The position numbers were made by a program, and so were the translations under genes. 64,000 nt of DNA, taken from NCBI GenBank assembly GCA_019636615.1, contig JAHBXF010000002.1, forward strand, positions 994,001-1,058,000. Reading direction: 5' to 3'. The notes below the pieces were generated by a model that was not told the DNA's origin, did no database searches, and saw only the letters and a list, made by a program, of their open reading frames with translations. Positions 8,368 through 16,047 of the stretch are shown one piece after another. Position 1 is the first letter of the stretch. Every line of letters starts with the position of its first letter. Source of the stretch: Phycisphaeraceae bacterium (GTDB lineage Bacteria > Planctomycetota > Phycisphaerae > Phycisphaerales > UBA1924).

Positions 8368-9192
8368 TCAGTTGGTGGCGGCCGCGCCCTCGGTGGGCGC
8401 GGCGTCGGTGTTCTGGGTGATGGGTGCAGTGGGGGCGGACTCGCCGCGCGAGGCGGCGACGTGCTCCGCGAAGACGCGGTAGTCGAGGGGCAGTTCCTCG
8501 GGCAGGTTCAGCCGGTTCTTGGCGACGTGCGCCGGCCGCTCGACGGTGCGGACGATGCGCTCGCCGGTGCCGACGCCGTTGTGCTTGGCCTTGTTGAACC
8601 CCTCGTCGACCTTGACGGTGAGCACCTTGTACGTGGCAAAGAGCACCTCGTCGGCCCACTCCTGCACAAGCGCGGAGGCGAGCTTGTGCAGGCGCGGCGA
8701 GTAGCGGTCGTACGGCACCGTCTCGGGGTTCTCGAACTTCTCGATCTTGGCGTGGGCGATGACGATGACCGTCATGCCGCGATCGCCGCGGAGGGCGTCC
8801 AGCGCCCCGAGCACCGTCCGCCACTTCTCGATGGCGAACGCGTACCCCTTCGCGTAACCGATCTTCTCGATGCTCTCGACCTGTTCGTCCTCGCAGACCT
8901 CGTTCCAGATCAGCCTCTCGAGCCAGTCGAGGGAGTCAATGACGACGGTCTTGTACCCGTGCTCGCCGGAGTACAGCGTCTCCAGCGCCGCCATCACGTC
9001 GCCGAGCGACTTGGCCAGCGGGAACGACTCGCACTCGATGTCGCCCAGCCCGTCCTCGGTGGGGATGAAGATGGGGCTCTCGGCCATAGAGCCGAACGTG
9101 CTTTTGCCGATGCCGTGCGTGCCGTACAGCATCACGCGGCGGGGCTTGGGCCTGCGGCCCTTGGTGATCTGGTTCATCAGGTTTGCTGTCAT
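8368..9192 (-). CDS. Phage-type AAA ATPase (AAA_24 / nucleotide-binding protein)
   Basis: A 274-residue RecA-fold ATPase. Walker A is GTHGIGKST at 24-32, with TEDGLGDIECESFPLA and TVVIDSLDWLERLIW (Walker B) following, and MTVIVIAHAKIEKF as the sensor strand. This family is typical of phage recombination cassettes and neighbours DUF669, as here. I chose the ATG at 9190-9192 because AGGAG lies 6-7 bp upstream and the resulting N-terminus fits the family. A GTG at 9298-9300 that overlaps the previous stop (GTGA) would add 36 residues. It probably loads or remodels recombination proteins. Confidence 0.82.
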   Translation of the reverse strand: MTANLMNQITKGRRPKPRRVMLYGTHGIGKSTFGSMAESPIFIPTEDGLGDIECESFPLAKSLGDVMAALETLYSGEHGYKTVVIDSLDWLERLIWNEVCEDEQVESIEKIGYAKGYAFAIEKWRTVLGALDALRGDRGMTVIVIAHAKIEKFENPETVPYDRYSPRLHKLASALVQEWADEVLFATYKVLTVKVDEGFNKAKHNGVGTGERIVRTVERPAHVAKNRLNLPEELPLDYRVFAEHVAASRGESAPTAPITQNTDAAPTEGAAATN

Positions 9193-9296
9193 GGGGTCTC
9201 CTGTGCGAATGAGGTCTTGGGGAAAGACGTCGCGGATGAAGTCGCCTTGGCCGAGCCGCACGAGCGGCGGGCCGGTCGAGCGGGGAAACGTGGTGC

Positions 9297-9710
9297 TCAC
9301 AGGCCCGCCTCCTCGAGTTCTCGCTCCGCCTGGTCGTGGCGACGGCGGGCCTCATCGCGCGCGGTTCCGCGTGAACGCCCGCTACGGCGGGGCGATGTGG
9401 GAGGAGCACTGACCTCCGTGGCCGGTTCGCCACGCTCGAAGTGGGCAGCGTCCGCCTCGGCAAGTGCGAGGCCAAAGGCGCTCAGCCATTGGCGCGTGGT
9501 GTAGATGCGGGAGCCGAAGCGCATGTGCTTGAGCCGCACGCGCTGGCCGGACGCAGCCTTGACGCCCTCGCGGCACCACCGCCACACGCAGTTGGGCGAA
9601 GGTCGGCCCGGGGCGAGTTTCGCCGCCTGCGAGAGCGTGATATGCTCTTCCGCAGCAGGTGCCTCATCGCTCCCGCTCGTTGCCTTTCCGATTGATTCTT
9701 GCTGGAACAC
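9297..9710 (-). CDS. DUF1580 family DNA-binding protein
   Basis: This is a 137-residue protein. Its core, ITLSQAAKLAPGRPS through WRWCREGV, RVRLKHMRFGSRIYTT and WLSAFG, matches DUF1580, a planctomycete family that resembles MerR/excisionase winged helices. The C-terminus is Arg/Glu-rich and probably helical. The start is a GTG with GAGGAG 6 bp upstream. It is the first gene of the leftward replication operon and lies beside operator-like repeats, so it may be the operon's regulator or an excisionase. The family supports a planctomycete host for the element. Confidence 0.8.
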   Translation of the reverse strand: MFQQESIGKATSGSDEAPAAEEHITLSQAAKLAPGRPSPNCVWRWCREGVKAASGQRVRLKHMRFGSRIYTTRQWLSAFGLALAEADAAHFERGEPATEVSAPPTSPRRSGRSRGTARDEARRRHDQAERELEEAGL

Positions 9711-9794
9711 GTGGAACTCCTCGCTCGTCTGACCCGGCCCTCACGGGGCTCGGGCTGCTTGCGACGGGTGAAGAATCCACGCTGTTTTGCGGCC

Positions 9795-9908
9795 GTAACT
9801 CGGTAACTCGAGTTACCGCGCGGCCCACCAACGACAACGGCCCTCCCGCGATGGGAGAGCCGTTCACGACAATCAGAATTCCTCCGAGATTCCGTTGTGG
9901 GTAACTCG
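9795..9908 (-). promoter_or_regulatory. Operator-like GTAACTCG repeats and palindrome
   Basis: The 8-mer GTAACTCG occurs at 9795-9802, 9803-9810 and 9901-9908, and inverted at 9809-9816. The middle copies form a perfect 18-bp palindrome at 9801-9818. Between them lies a hairpin at 9836-9864 with a 12-bp stem and a single mismatch. The block sits 85 bp upstream of the DUF1580 start, so it is a likely control region for the leftward operon. The binding protein is unknown; the DUF1580 product is an obvious candidate. Confidence 0.6.
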
Positions 9909-9930
9909 GGATGCGACGGAGCGAGTGCCC

Positions 9931-10848
9931 TTAGCCATTGAACTTCGCAAAGGGCAAGAATGCCTCACCAGTCTGAGAGGCATGACGTCGCACTCGCTCA
10001 ATGACCGACCGCAGGTCAGACGCGCCGCCTAGCACCGCGTAGATGTGTGCGTGGTCGAGCAGCAACAACGGTGTTCGCGGACCCGAGCCTGCCGAGATCG
10101 CGGCCGAGGAGTACCCAGCCATTGAGATCATGATGCCCATCGTGTTGTCGGCCTTCGTCTCGACCTTTCGGCGGAAGACGTCAACATCCGGCGCGCCCGC
10201 TTGTTCCATCGTGAACTTGAGCTCGACAAGATATGTGGTGCCGTTGTGCGAGAGCGACCCGTCGATCTGTCGATCCTCGTGCTTGTACGGGCGTCGGGCA
10301 TCGACCTCTGAGAACTGAACAAGGTCAAAGAACCAGTCCTCAAAGTCGTAACCGGCCTTCTGCGTGCCAAGACTGCCCGTCAGCTCGTCCAGCCGCTGCT
10401 TCAACTTCGCAAGGGACTGCTGTGAACGAGCCGCCCGAGCGCGTTCGGCGGCGTATCGCTCCCGGGCTTCAATTCGCTGCCTCTCCTGGCGTTCGCGCTC
10501 GGCCTCGTCCGTCTGATAGTGACGCAAGGCATTGACCGCTTCTACCGCCTGTCTGGTCTTCTGTTCGGTATCCTCCCATCCCTGCAGGTCCGGGAATGTG
10601 ACCTGCTCAGCCAGCTCTCGTCCCAGTTGACGGAGGACCGCCGGCCCCTTGTCGGTCGACCGGAGTCGTTCAAAGAGTCGATCGAGAAAGTCCCGCTTCG
10701 TCTCCTCCTGATGCCAGGAGGCGACGAAGTTCTCGGAGATCCCGCAGCTCCGAAGGAACTTCGCAAGCGCCCGCTTTCGCCAGAACGAGGCGAGCAACGC
10801 AGAGTAGATCAAGTCCTCATGGTGCGCGGTGATCTCCCGAGTCGGCAT
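9931..10848 (-). CDS. Coiled-coil PD-(D/E)XK nuclease, candidate defence gene
   Basis: The protein is 305 residues. Residues 1-110 form a helical domain. Residues about 113-158 are a highly charged coiled coil rich in Glu, Arg and Ala. Residues about 165-290 form a restriction-endonuclease-like fold: E170 in GYDFEDWF, D196 in RQIDGSL and the E209-x-K211 pair in TYLVELKF are the expected catalytic residues. This layout recalls Mrr-like nucleases carried in mobile elements and defence islands. The ATG at 10846-10848 has no clear ribosome site; the longer upstream frame is a shadow of the integrase gene. It lies 23 bp after the integrase gene, apart from the replication operon, which fits cargo. 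Target and trigger are unknown. Confidence 0.75.
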   Translation of the reverse strand: MPTREITAHHEDLIYSALLASFWRKRALAKFLRSCGISENFVASWHQEETKRDFLDRLFERLRSTDKGPAVLRQLGRELAEQVTFPDLQGWEDTEQKTRQAVEAVNALRHYQTDEAERERQERQRIEARERYAAERARAARSQQSLAKLKQRLDELTGSLGTQKAGYDFEDWFFDLVQFSEVDARRPYKHEDRQIDGSLSHNGTTYLVELKFTMEQAGAPDVDVFRRKVETKADNTMGIMISMAGYSSAAISAGSGPRTPLLLLDHAHIYAVLGGASDLRSVIERVRRHASQTGEAFLPFAKFNG

Positions 10849-10871
10849 GCTGAATACTACTGCGGATCGCT

Positions 10872-12227
10872 CTATCCCACCCGCCGCATGATCTCGGCCA
10901 CCTTCGACTGGTCCCGCTCGGCGTAAACCGCGTCGGTGACGCGGGCGCTGGCGTGCCCGAGCACCAGGGCCGAGGCCTCGAGTCCGTGCTCCCGCCGGTA
11001 GAGCGTCGCGGCCGTGTGGCGGAGCTGGTACGGGAACCACCGGTGCTCCTTCCGCCACGCGTCCAGGGCCGCTTCGAGGCCGGTCGAAGCGAGGCGCTTC
11101 CGCCACGCCTCCCGCGTCTCATCGTCGCGCTTGGCCAGCGGCGCGGGCGGCGGGAAGGCCACGTCGCAGGCGTACTGCACGGCGCGGTAGTACGCCCGCG
11201 CGTCGTAGCGCTCGCCCGCCGTCTTCTTCGGCTCGTCCTTGCGGTTCGTTCCGGCCCGGTTGCCGCACGAGAGCGGCGTCCTCCGCGCCGCGGCCCGTGT
11301 CGCCCGCCGCTCCGCGTCCGCCTCGGCGGGGCTGAACAGGTACGTGCCCCGCGGGCGATCCATGAACGGCTCGAGCACCGCCTGCGCCTTGGGGCCGAGG
11401 AACAGCACGCGGTCGTGCCCCATGTACTGCGTCTTGTGCCGTTCGGGGCGGACCACCCAGACGCCGTCGCCGCCGGAGGTGTCGATGTCGCACGGCCGCA
11501 GGCTGAGCACCTCGTCGGGCCTGGCTCCGGTGAGCAACTGCAACCGCACAGCCGCGGCGACCGGGCTGGCCATGAAGGGCAGCGTCTTCTCGACGATCTC
11601 GACCGGCACGGGCTTCACGACCCGTCCAGCCCGCGCCTCGCAGCGCCCGGGCCTGAGCGGGTCCACCGCCAGGAGTTCCACTCTCACGCTCGCGGAGACG
11701 ATCTCCTGCGACGCGGCCCACTTGAAGAGCCGGCACAGCCGCCGCACCTGCGCGTTGGTGTACGTGACGCCCCAGCCCCGACGGCCATTCTCCTCGTCGT
11801 CGCGGATCATCTCGTCGCGGAGCCGCTGCAAACGCCGTGGCCCGAACGCCGACGCGGGCGTCGAGCCGTACGACCTTCGAAGGAGCCGGATGAGGGCCTT
11901 GAAGTGCCCCTGCTCGTTCGCGTCGAACTGCGGTGCCCGCATCCGCCAGAAGCGGGCGCACAGCTCGGAGACGGTGATGCCGCCCGTGCCGTCCGGCCCC
12001 CCGTCGCCGCCCGGCCCGCCAGTGGCGGGCTCCTCGAAGTCAGGGTCGATCAGGCGGCGGGCGTTGGCTTCCCACTCGGCGACGACGCGGTGGTACAGCT
12101 CGCGGCTCTCGGGCGAGCCGTACTCGCCCAGCCAGTAATCCCGCCGCCGTTTGGTCGCGGCGTCGGTCAGGGTGACGATGGCCTGGTTGCGGTCGTGGCG
12201 CTTGCGATAGCCCGGGGTCTTCGGCAC
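10872..12227 (-). CDS. int: Tyrosine recombinase (integrase) of the element
   Basis: A 451-residue site-specific recombinase that would integrate and excise the element at the neighbouring tRNA-Asp gene. An N-terminal arm and SAM-like core-binding domain (about 85-180) precede the catalytic domain. Catalytic residues visible are R236 (TGARPDE), K265 (ERHKTQ), R403 (PYQLRHT), H425 (LGHAS) and the nucleophile Y435. The usual histidine of the HxxR box is Y400, a variant I associate with planctomycete integrases. A Gly/Pro/Asp-rich linker lies at 66-83. The gene starts 117 bp from the tRNA 3' end. Confidence 0.93.
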   Translation of the reverse strand: MPKTPGYRKRHDRNQAIVTLTDAATKRRRDYWLGEYGSPESRELYHRVVAEWEANARRLIDPDFEEPATGGPGGDGGPDGTGGITVSELCARFWRMRAPQFDANEQGHFKALIRLLRRSYGSTPASAFGPRRLQRLRDEMIRDDEENGRRGWGVTYTNAQVRRLCRLFKWAASQEIVSASVRVELLAVDPLRPGRCEARAGRVVKPVPVEIVEKTLPFMASPVAAAVRLQLLTGARPDEVLSLRPCDIDTSGGDGVWVVRPERHKTQYMGHDRVLFLGPKAQAVLEPFMDRPRGTYLFSPAEADAERRATRAAARRTPLSCGNRAGTNRKDEPKKTAGERYDARAYYRAVQYACDVAFPPPAPLAKRDDETREAWRKRLASTGLEAALDAWRKEHRWFPYQLRHTAATLYRREHGLEASALVLGHASARVTDAVYAERDQSKVAEIMRRVG

Positions 12228-12344
12228 GGGGGCACCTCCCGAAACTCCAGCGCGGTGCGCGCACCGCGCGGAAATCGTTTCGAGCTGCGCCCCCGACCGT
12301 CGGGGGGTACCCGTAACCTACGGGTTCAGCAAGGTTTATCGAAG

Positions 12345-12418
<74 letters not shown>

Positions 12419-12517
12419 TACACCCGCACGTGCCTTGCGGCCCGTGGGGAGAGAAGAATACGCAGGCAGTCTCGTGGCATCAAGCGCGGCAAGGTCAATG
12501 GGCTTTCCAGTTTCACC

Positions 12518-12763
12518 CCCTCACCGCCAACCCTCACCGCCAGCCCGCACCACCAGCCCTCACCACCAACCCTCACCACCAGCCCTCACCGCCAGCCCTC
12601 ACCGCCAGCCCTCACCGTCAACCCTCACCGCCAACCCTCACCGCCAACCCTCACCGCCAACCCTCACCGCCAACCCTCACCGCCAACCAACGCCGCCGGG
12701 CACGTCGCCAGCCCGCACCACCAGCCCTCACCGCCAGCCGTCACCGCCAGCCCGCACCGGCTG
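12518..12763. repeat. 13-bp tandem repeat array (unit CCCTCACCGCCAA)
   Basis: Thirteen consecutive 13-bp units run from 12518 to 12686, five of them (12622-12686) perfect copies of CCCTCACCGCCAA and the others differing at one to three bases. A 25-bp degraded stretch follows, then four more units to 12763. The period is not a multiple of three, so all frames give the same 13-residue Pro/His/Ser repeat; these open frames are not genes. The array starts 100 bp from the tRNA-Asp 5' end. Confidence 0.92.
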
Positions 12764-13240
12764 ACCCATGGCGGGCGATGAATGGTCGATACCCCAGCCG
12801 CTGTTGGCGTCACACGCCCCGGATGCGTGCTCGCCGCACTCGCTGGCCGAGCCCTGCTGGTGCGTCCCGCGTGGCTGCTTTCCGGTAGGGACCGCTGAAC
12901 ACCCTACGTCAGACCGGAACGAGCCGGAACGAGCCGTGAAACTCTGCGGGTTCGCACAGGCAGGTCTCCTGTGCCACCCACACTTTCAGAGGTCCCGGTC
13001 GGCAAGGGGCTCCATTCCTTGCACGCATTTCAGCCGAGCGACGGCGTGAACTCCCCCGCCACCGCCGCGCGGCCGTACGCGGCGGCGCTGCTACCACACA
13101 CCAACCGCCACGCCCGATACCAGACCCATCGGCACGTCCGGTCTGCCAGGCCCGGTGCAAGGCCCGTGGCCATGCCCATTGCCTCGCCTGCGGGCGGCAG
13201 CCTTCCAAGAGCCATCGGAAAGCCTCACAGCCCAACCGCC
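12764..13240. other. Non-coding region between repeat array and terminator
   Basis: About 480 bp with no convincing gene. Open frames on both strands are rich in Arg, Pro and Ala without start signals or recognisable motifs. A short repeated GGAACGAGCC occurs near 12915-12935. It may be decayed sequence outside the element. Confidence 0.45.
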
Positions 13241-13274
13241 CAAAAACAAACACGGGGCCCGGTGAGGCCCCGTG
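13241..13274 (-). terminator. Intrinsic terminator of the 69-residue gene
   Basis: A perfect 9-bp stem (CACGGGGCC at 13251-13259 with GGCCCCGTG at 13266-13274) has a 6-nt loop. Read on the minus strand it is followed by TTTGTTTTTG. It lies 134 bp past the stop of the gene at 13408-13617. Confidence 0.85.
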
Positions 13275-13407
13275 GTGAACACTCGTGATGGTGTCGTGGC
13301 TGGCTGGTTCGAAGGCTAATGCAGGCCGCGAGGCTCAGAGCCAAGGCTGATGAAGCCCGACCTGGCCCTAAACCGCTGTGCGTGGCCGCGTGGTGTGCCG
13401 CGCGGGA

Positions 13408-13617
13408 TCAACGCTCGGCGGGCTTGGGCAACTGAATGTTGCCGGCTTCCTGTAGGCTCCAGGGTTCGCCGCCTTTGCCCACCTTGGCGCCGTTGGTGTA
13501 TATCACCATCAGACCCACGGCAAGAAAGACGGTGGCAATCACCGCCAGGGCCGTGAAGACATCGGGAGATGCCGAGCGCTTGCGCGAGGCGGGCATCTGC
13601 ATACCGAACTTGCTCAT
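13408..13617 (-). CDS. Small single-pass membrane protein
   Basis: This is a 69-residue protein starting MSKFGMQMPASRKRSAS. One hydrophobic segment at about 20-43 (TALAVIATVFLAVGLMVIY) follows a basic N-terminus, giving a predicted N-in orientation, and a 25-residue polar tail ends QLPKPAER. The start has AGGAG 6 bp upstream and the gene is followed by an intrinsic terminator. It lies 153 bp downstream of another single-pass protein gene and may share its transcript. I do not recognise a family. Confidence 0.75.
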   Translation of the reverse strand: MSKFGMQMPASRKRSASPDVFTALAVIATVFLAVGLMVIYTNGAKVGKGGEPWSLQEAGNIQLPKPAER

Positions 13618-13770
13618 GATCGCTCCTGCCTGCTGCGGCCCCGCAAGGGCCGGTGTGGGAAATCAGTGATGTGCCGGCGAGAATCGTGAAGAGGCCCGGC
13701 ATCGGGCACGGGGTGTAGAGATCTGGCCGCGACGAGGCCGCGTGGCTGGCGGCGTTACCGCGGCCGGCGA

Positions 13771-14625
13771 TCAGTCGAGGCTGCTCAGAACAAGGTCGCC
13801 CACCTGGATGGTGGCATCCTTCCCGAGAAGGGTGACCTCGGCGACCGACCAGCGCAGGTCGGGCTGGCTGACGACGATATTGGCCACGAACTTCTCGCCG
13901 CGGGCGATGAACATCTTCATGTTCTTCTGCACGCGGGTGTTGGTGCCCACGTTGATCTTGACCAGGGTGCGGCCCGAGGCGGGGTCCTGGCGGACTTCTT
14001 CAACGCGGCCCTGGATGCGCGGGCCGGTATAGACAAAGGCCTGGTCAGCGCCCGAGACGATGCCGGCGGAGGGGATGCCCGTCGCGGCACGCTTGGCCTC
14101 GGCCAGTTGCTCCTGAAGGGCCCGGAAGTTCTGCTCCAGCACTTCGCGCTGGCTCTGCAGGTCGGAGATCAGGTTGTCCATCTCCAGTTCACGCTGACGC
14201 GAGGTGAGTTCGCTGCGACGCATCTGCGTCACTTCATCGCGGTAACTGGTGATGAGGTTGGCCTGGGTCTTCACGGTCTCGCCCAGTTCAGAAATCTTCG
14301 CGGTGATCGAGTCACGCTCCTGCTCGGCCGTCTTCTTGTCGGTGAGCAGCGTCGCACGCTCGGCCTCGAGGCTGCGGATCTGCTCACGCAGCGAGGCGTT
14401 GTCGCGCTCGAGTTGTTCCTTCACCGACTGCTGACGCAGACGCTCCTGGCCGTGCACGCTGGCCTGCGCCACCTGCTGGGCCTCGATCGTCACCGCCCGT
14501 TGCACCTGCGCGTGGTAATCGCTCACGATCTTGTCGGTGTTCACCGCGTACGCGATCACCAGCGTGGACAGCGCGATACTGAGAACCGCGGCGATGATCA
14601 CAAAGACTTTGGTCAGTGCGTGCAC
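13771..14625 (-). CDS. Single-pass membrane coiled-coil protein
   Basis: 284 residues from a GTG with GAGGAG 6 bp upstream; an in-frame extension of 19 codons lacks such a site. A transmembrane segment (about 6-27) leads into a long coiled coil (about 50-185, heptads of Glu, Leu, Gln and Arg). A compact C-terminal domain at about 200-284 (VYTGPRIQGRVEEV, KINVGTNTRVQKNMKMFIAR, QVGDLVL) looks like a beta-barrel. The shape is that of a periplasmic spacer or scaffold protein, loosely like MreC, but it lacks the MreC neighbours. Function is unknown. Confidence 0.75.
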   Translation of the reverse strand: MHALTKVFVIIAAVLSIALSTLVIAYAVNTDKIVSDYHAQVQRAVTIEAQQVAQASVHGQERLRQQSVKEQLERDNASLREQIRSLEAERATLLTDKKTAEQERDSITAKISELGETVKTQANLITSYRDEVTQMRRSELTSRQRELEMDNLISDLQSQREVLEQNFRALQEQLAEAKRAATGIPSAGIVSGADQAFVYTGPRIQGRVEEVRQDPASGRTLVKINVGTNTRVQKNMKMFIARGEKFVANIVVSQPDLRWSVAEVTLLGKDATIQVGDLVLSSLD

Positions 14626-14967
14626 TTTGGACTCCTCAACAGACCTCGACAAACAGCCTAAAGACTCAACCGCCAGCCCCACTCACCCGCCCACGCTCAC
14701 AGACCTCTCCGACCCGGCCGGGGGCCCCGAAAACCGGGACGCCCGCCACCCATCATACCAGACTATACCGGCGTTCTCCCCGATCGGACGCGGCGGAGGG
14801 CCGGAGGATAGCGGGTATCACCTCACAAAGGCCAGTGCCGACAAAATCGTTTCTCATCAGCCCCCCACCCCAACCCCCACCCCCAACCGCCAACCCGCCC
14901 TTTACCCGGGCCCCATCCCAGCCGGCCCGCTCCCTGTGGCCATGCTCACACGGCCCAGCCGCCCGGG
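14626..14967. other. Intergenic region with C-rich low-complexity tract
   Basis: This 342-bp gap carries no gene. A cytosine/adenine run of CCCCAA/CCCCCA-like units lies at 14861-14898, similar in composition to the tandem array at 12518 but without a fixed period. The coiled-coil gene's promoter and ribosome site lie at the left end. Confidence 0.5.
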
Positions 14968-16047
14968 CTATCCCGACATGCCCGCCCTGAGCACCGCCAC
15001 CGCCGCGGTCGAGCGCACGATGGGGTCGGGGTCTGACAGCAGACGGTCCAGTTTCTCCAGATTGTCAGGGCCTTTGGTCACGGCATAGACCATCGCCGCC
15101 TGCGCCCGCAGCGCGGGCGTCTGGCTGTTCACATACTCGTCCGCGATGAACGCGCCCTGCGGCAAACCCAGCCTTGCCAGCGATGATGCAACGGCCAGCC
15201 TGACCTCCGCGGGGTATCTCTGCCCGGTTCGGTCGCGATATTCGGAAAGATGGACAAGTTGGGAGGTCGCCTCCCGGTCCTGAACCTCGCCGATGATGGT
15301 CACGGCCAGGGCCGCCGCCTCGAGTTCTTCCGGGCGGGAGGGGTAGAGCGCGGCACGAAGGGCCTGGCGCGGGGTGTCGTCGCCCAGTCGGATCATGGCC
15401 TCGGCGATGAGCAACTGGAGGATTTTGACCTGCTCGGGCGCCAGGCTGGGGTATTTCGCCCGCGCCGCGTCGCGCAGCAGCGGCAACGCCGAGCGGTCGC
15501 CCAGTTGCCCCAGAGACTCGGCCGCCTGGCGCTTCACCCACGGCGAGGGGTGATCGAGCAGGTACCAGGCCATGGGAGAACGGTCAACCTCGACCCCGGT
15601 CTTGATGAGCGCGAAGAGCGCGGAGACCTGCACCAGCGGCTCGCCGTCGCTCCGCAGTGTGCGCAGCGGGGTTTCATACCCCTTCAACGAAGCACGCCCG
15701 ATCGCCAAGGCCGTCACACCCCGCACACCGGGAGATGCATCCGTCAGTCCCGCATCGATCACGCTCTTGAGGCGCCCCGGCACCAGCGACGCCGCCTGCA
15801 CGGCGTTGGCACGGACCTCGGCGAGTTCACTCTTCGAGGCTTCTTCAACCACATTGATCGCCTTTTCACGCAGCATCGACATCTGCACGCGGCCGCCCGG
15901 GCCGGGCGAGGCGCGGGGCGGGTCGGTTGGCCGGGCGCCAGGCTTTTCGCGCGCGGCCCCCTGGTTGTTGCAGGCCGCCAGCCCCGCGGCGAGCGTGAAG
16001 CAGGCGATCAAAGCCAGCCGTGGAACAAAGGCGTTGTTCGTCATCAT
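14968..16047 (-). CDS. HEAT-repeat lipoprotein
   Basis: The product is 359 residues. The signal peptide ends in a lipobox (AGLAAC), so the mature protein should be lipid-anchored in the envelope. From about residue 60 onward the sequence is a series of helical pairs such as VRANAVQAASLVP, VKRQAAESLGQLGD and VRSTAAVAVLRAG, which are HEAT/PBS-type repeats for protein binding. The ATG at 16045-16047 overlaps the lnt stop by 4 bp (ATGA), so the lipoprotein is made directly after the enzyme that acylates lipoproteins. The binding partner is unknown. Confidence 0.85.
   Translation of the reverse strand: MMTNNAFVPRLALIACFTLAAGLAACNNQGAAREKPGARPTDPPRASPGPGGRVQMSMLREKAINVVEEASKSELAEVRANAVQAASLVPGRLKSVIDAGLTDASPGVRGVTALAIGRASLKGYETPLRTLRSDGEPLVQVSALFALIKTGVEVDRSPMAWYLLDHPSPWVKRQAAESLGQLGDRSALPLLRDAARAKYPSLAPEQVKILQLLIAEAMIRLGDDTPRQALRAALYPSRPEELEAAALAVTIIGEVQDREATSQLVHLSEYRDRTGQRYPAEVRLAVASSLARLGLPQGAFIADEYVNSQTPALRAQAAMVYAVTKGPDNLEKLDRLLSDPDPIVRSTAAVAVLRAGMSG

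Noticed and set aside
10849..11106. N-terminal extension of the PD-(D/E)XK nuclease
   Set aside because: The extra residues are a shadow of the integrase C-terminus and are Arg/Pro/Ala-rich without structure.
12518..12763. CRISPR array
   Set aside because: The repeats are 13 bp and directly adjacent, with no spacers and no cas genes nearby.
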